Source of the DNA: Oceanospirillaceae bacterium UBA7410
GTDB taxonomy: Bacteria; Pseudomonadota; Gammaproteobacteria; Pseudomonadales; Balneatricaceae
NCBI GenBank assembly: GCA_002470565.1
Contig: DKMQ01000003.1
Location: forward strand, 1 to 60,755
Reading direction: 5' to 3'
DNA: 60,755 nucleotides
This document shows positions 58,003 through 60,755 of this stretch, in pieces; position 1 is the first letter of the stretch; each line of letters starts with the position of its first letter. A program made the translations under genes and the position numbers. A model generated the notes under the pieces. The model was given only the letters and a program-made list of their open reading frames with translations. It made no database searches and had not been told where the DNA came from.

Positions 58003-58278
58003 TTAACGCTTGGCTTTCTTGTCTGCTGCATGGCCCTTATAGGTCCTTGTAGCAGAAAATTCGCCTAGTTTATGCCCTACCATGTCTTCAGTTACGAAAA
58101 CAGGTACGTGTTGGCGTCCGTTATGGACTGCAATCGTCAACCCTACAAAATTAGGGAAGATCGTCGAGCGACGAGACCAGGTTTTAATTGGTCGACGTTC
58201 GTTCATCTCAACTGCAGTCTCAACCTTTTTCAACAAATGAAGGTCGATAAATGGACCTTTCTTTAGTGAACGTGGCAC
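58003..58278 (-). CDS. rpsS: 30S ribosomal protein S19
   Basis: 91 residues, beginning [20 protein letters not shown], with [19 protein letters not shown]. It forms the head with S13. Confidence 0.98.
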   Translation of the reverse strand: MPRSLKKGPFIDLHLLKKVETAVEMNERRPIKTWSRRSTIFPNFVGLTIAVHNGRQHVPVFVTEDMVGHKLGEFSATRTYKGHAADKKAKR

Positions 58279-58297
58279 AGCCGTATCCTCTTTCTAG

Positions 58298-59125
58298 TTA
58301 TTTAGCGTTACGACGACGAACAATAAGTTTGTCGGTGCGTTTGTTGCTACGAGTTTTGTATCCCTTAGTAGGAGTACCCCATGGTGAAACAGGGTGACGA
58401 CCACCAGAAGTACGACCTTCACCACCACCATGTGGGTGATCAACTGGGTTCATTGCCACACCGCGAACGGTAGGACGAACACCACGCCAGCGGGAGGCGC
58501 CAGCCTTACCCAATGACCGAAGGCTATGCTCGGAGTTGCTTACTTCACCTAGAGTGGCTTTACACTCAACGCGAATTTTACGCATTTCGCCGGAACGTAG
58601 ACGTAATGTAGCGTAATCGCCTTCACGAGCCACTAGTTGCACAGAGGCACCAGCAGAACGAGCGATTTGCGCACCCTTACCTACTTTCATTTCAACGCAG
58701 TGCACTACGCTACCCATAGGGATGTTGCGTAGAGGCATGGTGTTACCACTCTTAATCGGTGCATCTGCACCAGAGATGATTTGATCACCAGCCTTCATGC
58801 CTTTAGAGGCAATTATGTACCGACGTTCACCGTCTGCATAAAGCACAAGTGCGATATTTGCAGTGCGGTTTGGATCGTATTCAATACGCTCTACAGTGGC
58901 TGGAATGCCATCTTTATTGCGCTTGAAATCGACCATACGATAATGCTGCTTATGACCACCACCGATATGACGGGTAGTGATACGGCCGTTATTATTACGA
59001 CCGCCAGACTTTGACTTCTTCTCTAACAAAGGAGCGTATGGCTTGCCCTTGTGTAGATCAACGTGTACGACTTTAATGACGTGACGACGACCCGGAGAAG
59101 TAGGTTTACACTTAACTACTGACAT
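58298..59125 (-). CDS. rplB: 50S ribosomal protein L2
   Basis: 275 residues from ATG 59125 ([20 protein letters not shown]). The conserved C-terminal region reads [17 protein letters not shown], near the peptidyl-transferase centre. A longer form from 59164 would overlap rplW and is unlikely. Confidence 0.98.
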   Translation of the reverse strand: MSVVKCKPTSPGRRHVIKVVHVDLHKGKPYAPLLEKKSKSGGRNNNGRITTRHIGGGHKQHYRMVDFKRNKDGIPATVERIEYDPNRTANIALVLYADGERRYIIASKGMKAGDQIISGADAPIKSGNTMPLRNIPMGSVVHCVEMKVGKGAQIARSAGASVQLVAREGDYATLRLRSGEMRKIRVECKATLGEVSNSEHSLRSLGKAGASRWRGVRPTVRGVAMNPVDHPHGGGEGRTSGGRHPVSPWGTPTKGYKTRSNKRTDKLIVRRRNAK

Positions 59126-59135
59126 GTGCTTCTCC

Positions 59136-59432
59136 TTACGCCTCAGCGATGAAATCGATGTCATGGCCTTCCGCTAAGCGTACATACGCCTTACGGATGT
59201 TGTCTTTGTGTCCAACGCCATAACGGGTACGTTTAGTCTTACCCTTAGCATTAAGCACGCGAACAGACGCCACTTTAACTTCGAACAACTGCTCAACAGC
59301 CTTTTTGATTTCTGGCTTAGTCGCATCCGCGGCAACGCGGAAAACAACCTGACCACCGTCGTCAGCGACGATTGTGGCTTTTTCAGAAATATGTGGGCCT
59401 AGCAGTACTTGATAAATGCGTTCTTGGTTCAT
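59136..59432 (-). CDS. rplW: 50S ribosomal protein L23
   Basis: 98 residues; docking site for trigger factor and SRP at the tunnel exit ([33 protein letters not shown]). It overlaps the rplD stop by 4 bp. Confidence 0.97.
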   Translation of the reverse strand: MNQERIYQVLLGPHISEKATIVADDGGQVVFRVAADATKPEIKKAVEQLFEVKVASVRVLNAKGKTKRTRYGVGHKDNIRKAYVRLAEGHDIDFIAEA

Positions 59433-60031
59433 CCTAGCAACTCCTCGATCTTCTTCAGAGCAGCAACGGTGATAATAACCTTCTCGCTTCCTACCAAGCT
59501 AACAGGGTTAATGCCAGCGGCATCAACAACGTCAATCTTAGGAATGTTACGAGCAGCTAAATATAGCCCCGTTTCTACAGCTTCAGTCACAATTAGCGCG
59601 TCGGTAGCATCAAACTCAGCAAGCTTAACAAGCATTGACTTAGTCTTAGCTTCAGCAAGCTCGAAAGTTTCAACAACAATCAAACGCTCTTGACGTACTA
59701 GCTCGGCTAAGATGCATTGCATCGCAGCACGGTACATCTTGCGATTCACTTTTTGTGAGTGATCTTGAGGGCGAGCTGCAAATGCACGACCACCACCAAC
59801 CCAAATTGGGCTGCGGATAGTACCAGCACGCGCACGACCTGTTCCCTTCTGATTCCAGGGCTTACGACCGCCACCGCTCACTTCTGAACGGGTCTTCTGC
59901 TTGCGAGTACCTTGACGGCCGCCAGCTAGATATGCGTTTACTACTTGATGAACAAGCGCTTCATTAAAGTCACGACCAAAGGCTACTTCGGACACTTCAA
60001 TTGAACCACCTGCGACAAGATTTAAATTCAT
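59429..60031 (-). CDS. rplD: 50S ribosomal protein L4
   Basis: 200 residues, with [20 protein letters not shown] and the central loop [20 protein letters not shown]. In Escherichia coli L4 also represses the S10 operon; its leader lies beyond this window. Confidence 0.98.
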   Translation of the reverse strand: MNLNLVAGGSIEVSEVAFGRDFNEALVHQVVNAYLAGGRQGTRKQKTRSEVSGGGRKPWNQKGTGRARAGTIRSPIWVGGGRAFAARPQDHSQKVNRKMYRAAMQCILAELVRQERLIVVETFELAEAKTKSMLVKLAEFDATDALIVTEAVETGLYLAARNIPKIDVVDAAGINPVSLVGSEKVIITVAALKKIEELLG

Positions 60032-60047
60032 GATATTCTCCTAAGCC

Positions 60048-60686
60048 TTACCGACGGATTTTGACGGTAGGTCTAACGATCACATCACCACCTGGTGCAC
60101 CAGGAACAGCGCCCTTGATCAACAGCAAGTTATGCTCTGCGTCGACACGAACGATTTCTAGTGATTGGGTAGTAACTTGTTCAGAGCCCATATGACCCGC
60201 CATTTTCTTGCCTTTCCAGACACGACCGGGGGTTTGACACTGACCAATAGATCCGATAGAACGGTGGGAGAGTGAGTTGCCGTGGGTTGCATCTTGCATG
60301 GTGAAATTCCACCGCTTGATACCGCCCTGAAAGCCTTTACCCTTTGATTGGCCTGTTACGTCCACTTTCTGTCCAGCTTCAAAACGCTCAACAGTTAGCT
60401 TATCGCCAACAGAGACTTCTTCGCCATCAACATTGCGCAGTTCCCATAGACCACGACCAGCAGCAGAATTTGCCTTAGCAAAATGGCCTGCAGCGGCCTT
60501 AGTAACGCGTGAAGCGCGACGTTCGCCAACAGTAATCTGAATAGCTGCATAGCCGTCAGTATCTGCTGTCTTCACTTGCGTTACGCGGTTAGGATCAACC
60601 TCGATAACGGTGACTGGCACGGAATCACCTGCTTCGGTGAATACACGGGTCATGCCCGCCTTCCGTCCGACTAATCCAATAGTCAT
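60048..60686 (-). CDS. rplC: 50S ribosomal protein L3
   Basis: 212 residues, beginning [20 protein letters not shown], with [13 protein letters not shown] and [20 protein letters not shown] (the glutamine methylated in other bacteria). It is the first gene of the S10 block within the window. The 69 bases upstream show no recognisable end of rpsJ. Confidence 0.98.
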   Translation of the reverse strand: MTIGLVGRKAGMTRVFTEAGDSVPVTVIEVDPNRVTQVKTADTDGYAAIQITVGERRASRVTKAAAGHFAKANSAAGRGLWELRNVDGEEVSVGDKLTVERFEAGQKVDVTGQSKGKGFQGGIKRWNFTMQDATHGNSLSHRSIGSIGQCQTPGRVWKGKKMAGHMGSEQVTTQSLEIVRVDAEHNLLLIKGAVPGAPGGDVIVRPTVKIRR

Positions 60687-60755
60687 TGTATTACCTCAAA
60701 TTGCCAGTTGTGCAAGGGGCTGCTTACCCACTACGGCTGACGATACACGTCAATT

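Noticed and set aside
60687..60755. End of rpsJ before rplC
   Set aside because: None of the three minus-strand frames gives an S10-like C-terminus in the 69 bases available, so it must lie farther upstream, outside the window.

Overview
The window comes from the chromosome of a gammaproteobacterium, probably a marine, Oceanospirillales- or Pseudomonas-like lineage. The evidence is a HexR-controlled Entner-Doudoroff block, the rpoE-rseA-rseC-mucD order, DUF3461, sdhE/ygfX, EF-P beta-lysylation genes, and a complete S10-spc-alpha ribosomal block. Base composition is moderate and looks even along the window. I see no insertion sequence, prophage, CRISPR array, tRNA or rRNA gene.

Layout. (1) 1-8.5 kb: the EF-P modification set (epmA, efp, epmB together), serB, a membrane protein with a cyclase-like C-terminus, parC and a DUF3461 gene. 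(2) 8.5-19.8 kb: central glucose metabolism in two divergent pairs. hexR plus a small lipoprotein gene faces zwf-pgl-eda, and edd-glk-pgi faces gap-pyk. The two divergent promoter regions share a 22-bp imperfect palindrome that I propose is the HexR operator. (3) 19.8-23.5 kb: the sigma-E envelope-stress locus (rpoE, rseA, rseC, mucD). It has no separate rseB; the anti-sigma protein carries an RseB-like C-terminal domain after its membrane segment. (4) 23.7-35.3 kb: nadB, ygfX/sdhE, ygfZ, ung, lysS, prfB (with the programmed +1 frameshift), a GNAT acetyltransferase, a RIO kinase, a CoA-binding protein, queDEC and metF. (5) 35.4-39.4 kb: cobalamin lower-ligand assembly genes cobU-cobT-cobC-cobS, with the corrinoid adenosyltransferase gene divergent from them. 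(6) 39.4-47.2 kb: flavodoxin, a class III CoA-transferase, an MFS transporter, an SDR oxidoreductase, ssb and uvrA. (7) 47.3-60.7 kb: the ribosomal block on the minus strand from rplC to rplQ, including secY, rpoA and the tiny rpmJ.

How the genes work together. Glk, Zwf, Pgl, Edd and Eda convert glucose to pyruvate plus glyceraldehyde-3-phosphate, which Gap and Pyk carry on. Pgi links fructose-6-phosphate to the same pool, and HexR is the likely common regulator. RpoE, the RseA-like protein, RseC and MucD form the periplasmic stress circuit. QueD, QueE and QueC make preQ0 for queuosine. EpmA and EpmB modify Lys34 of EF-P.

Most of the window is conserved housekeeping sequence. The signals most worth a second look are the RseA/RseB-like fusion, the shared palindrome at both Entner-Doudoroff promoters, a probable minus-strand structured RNA between cobO and fldA, a long inverted repeat across the cobS stop codon, and the cyclase-like membrane protein beside serB.
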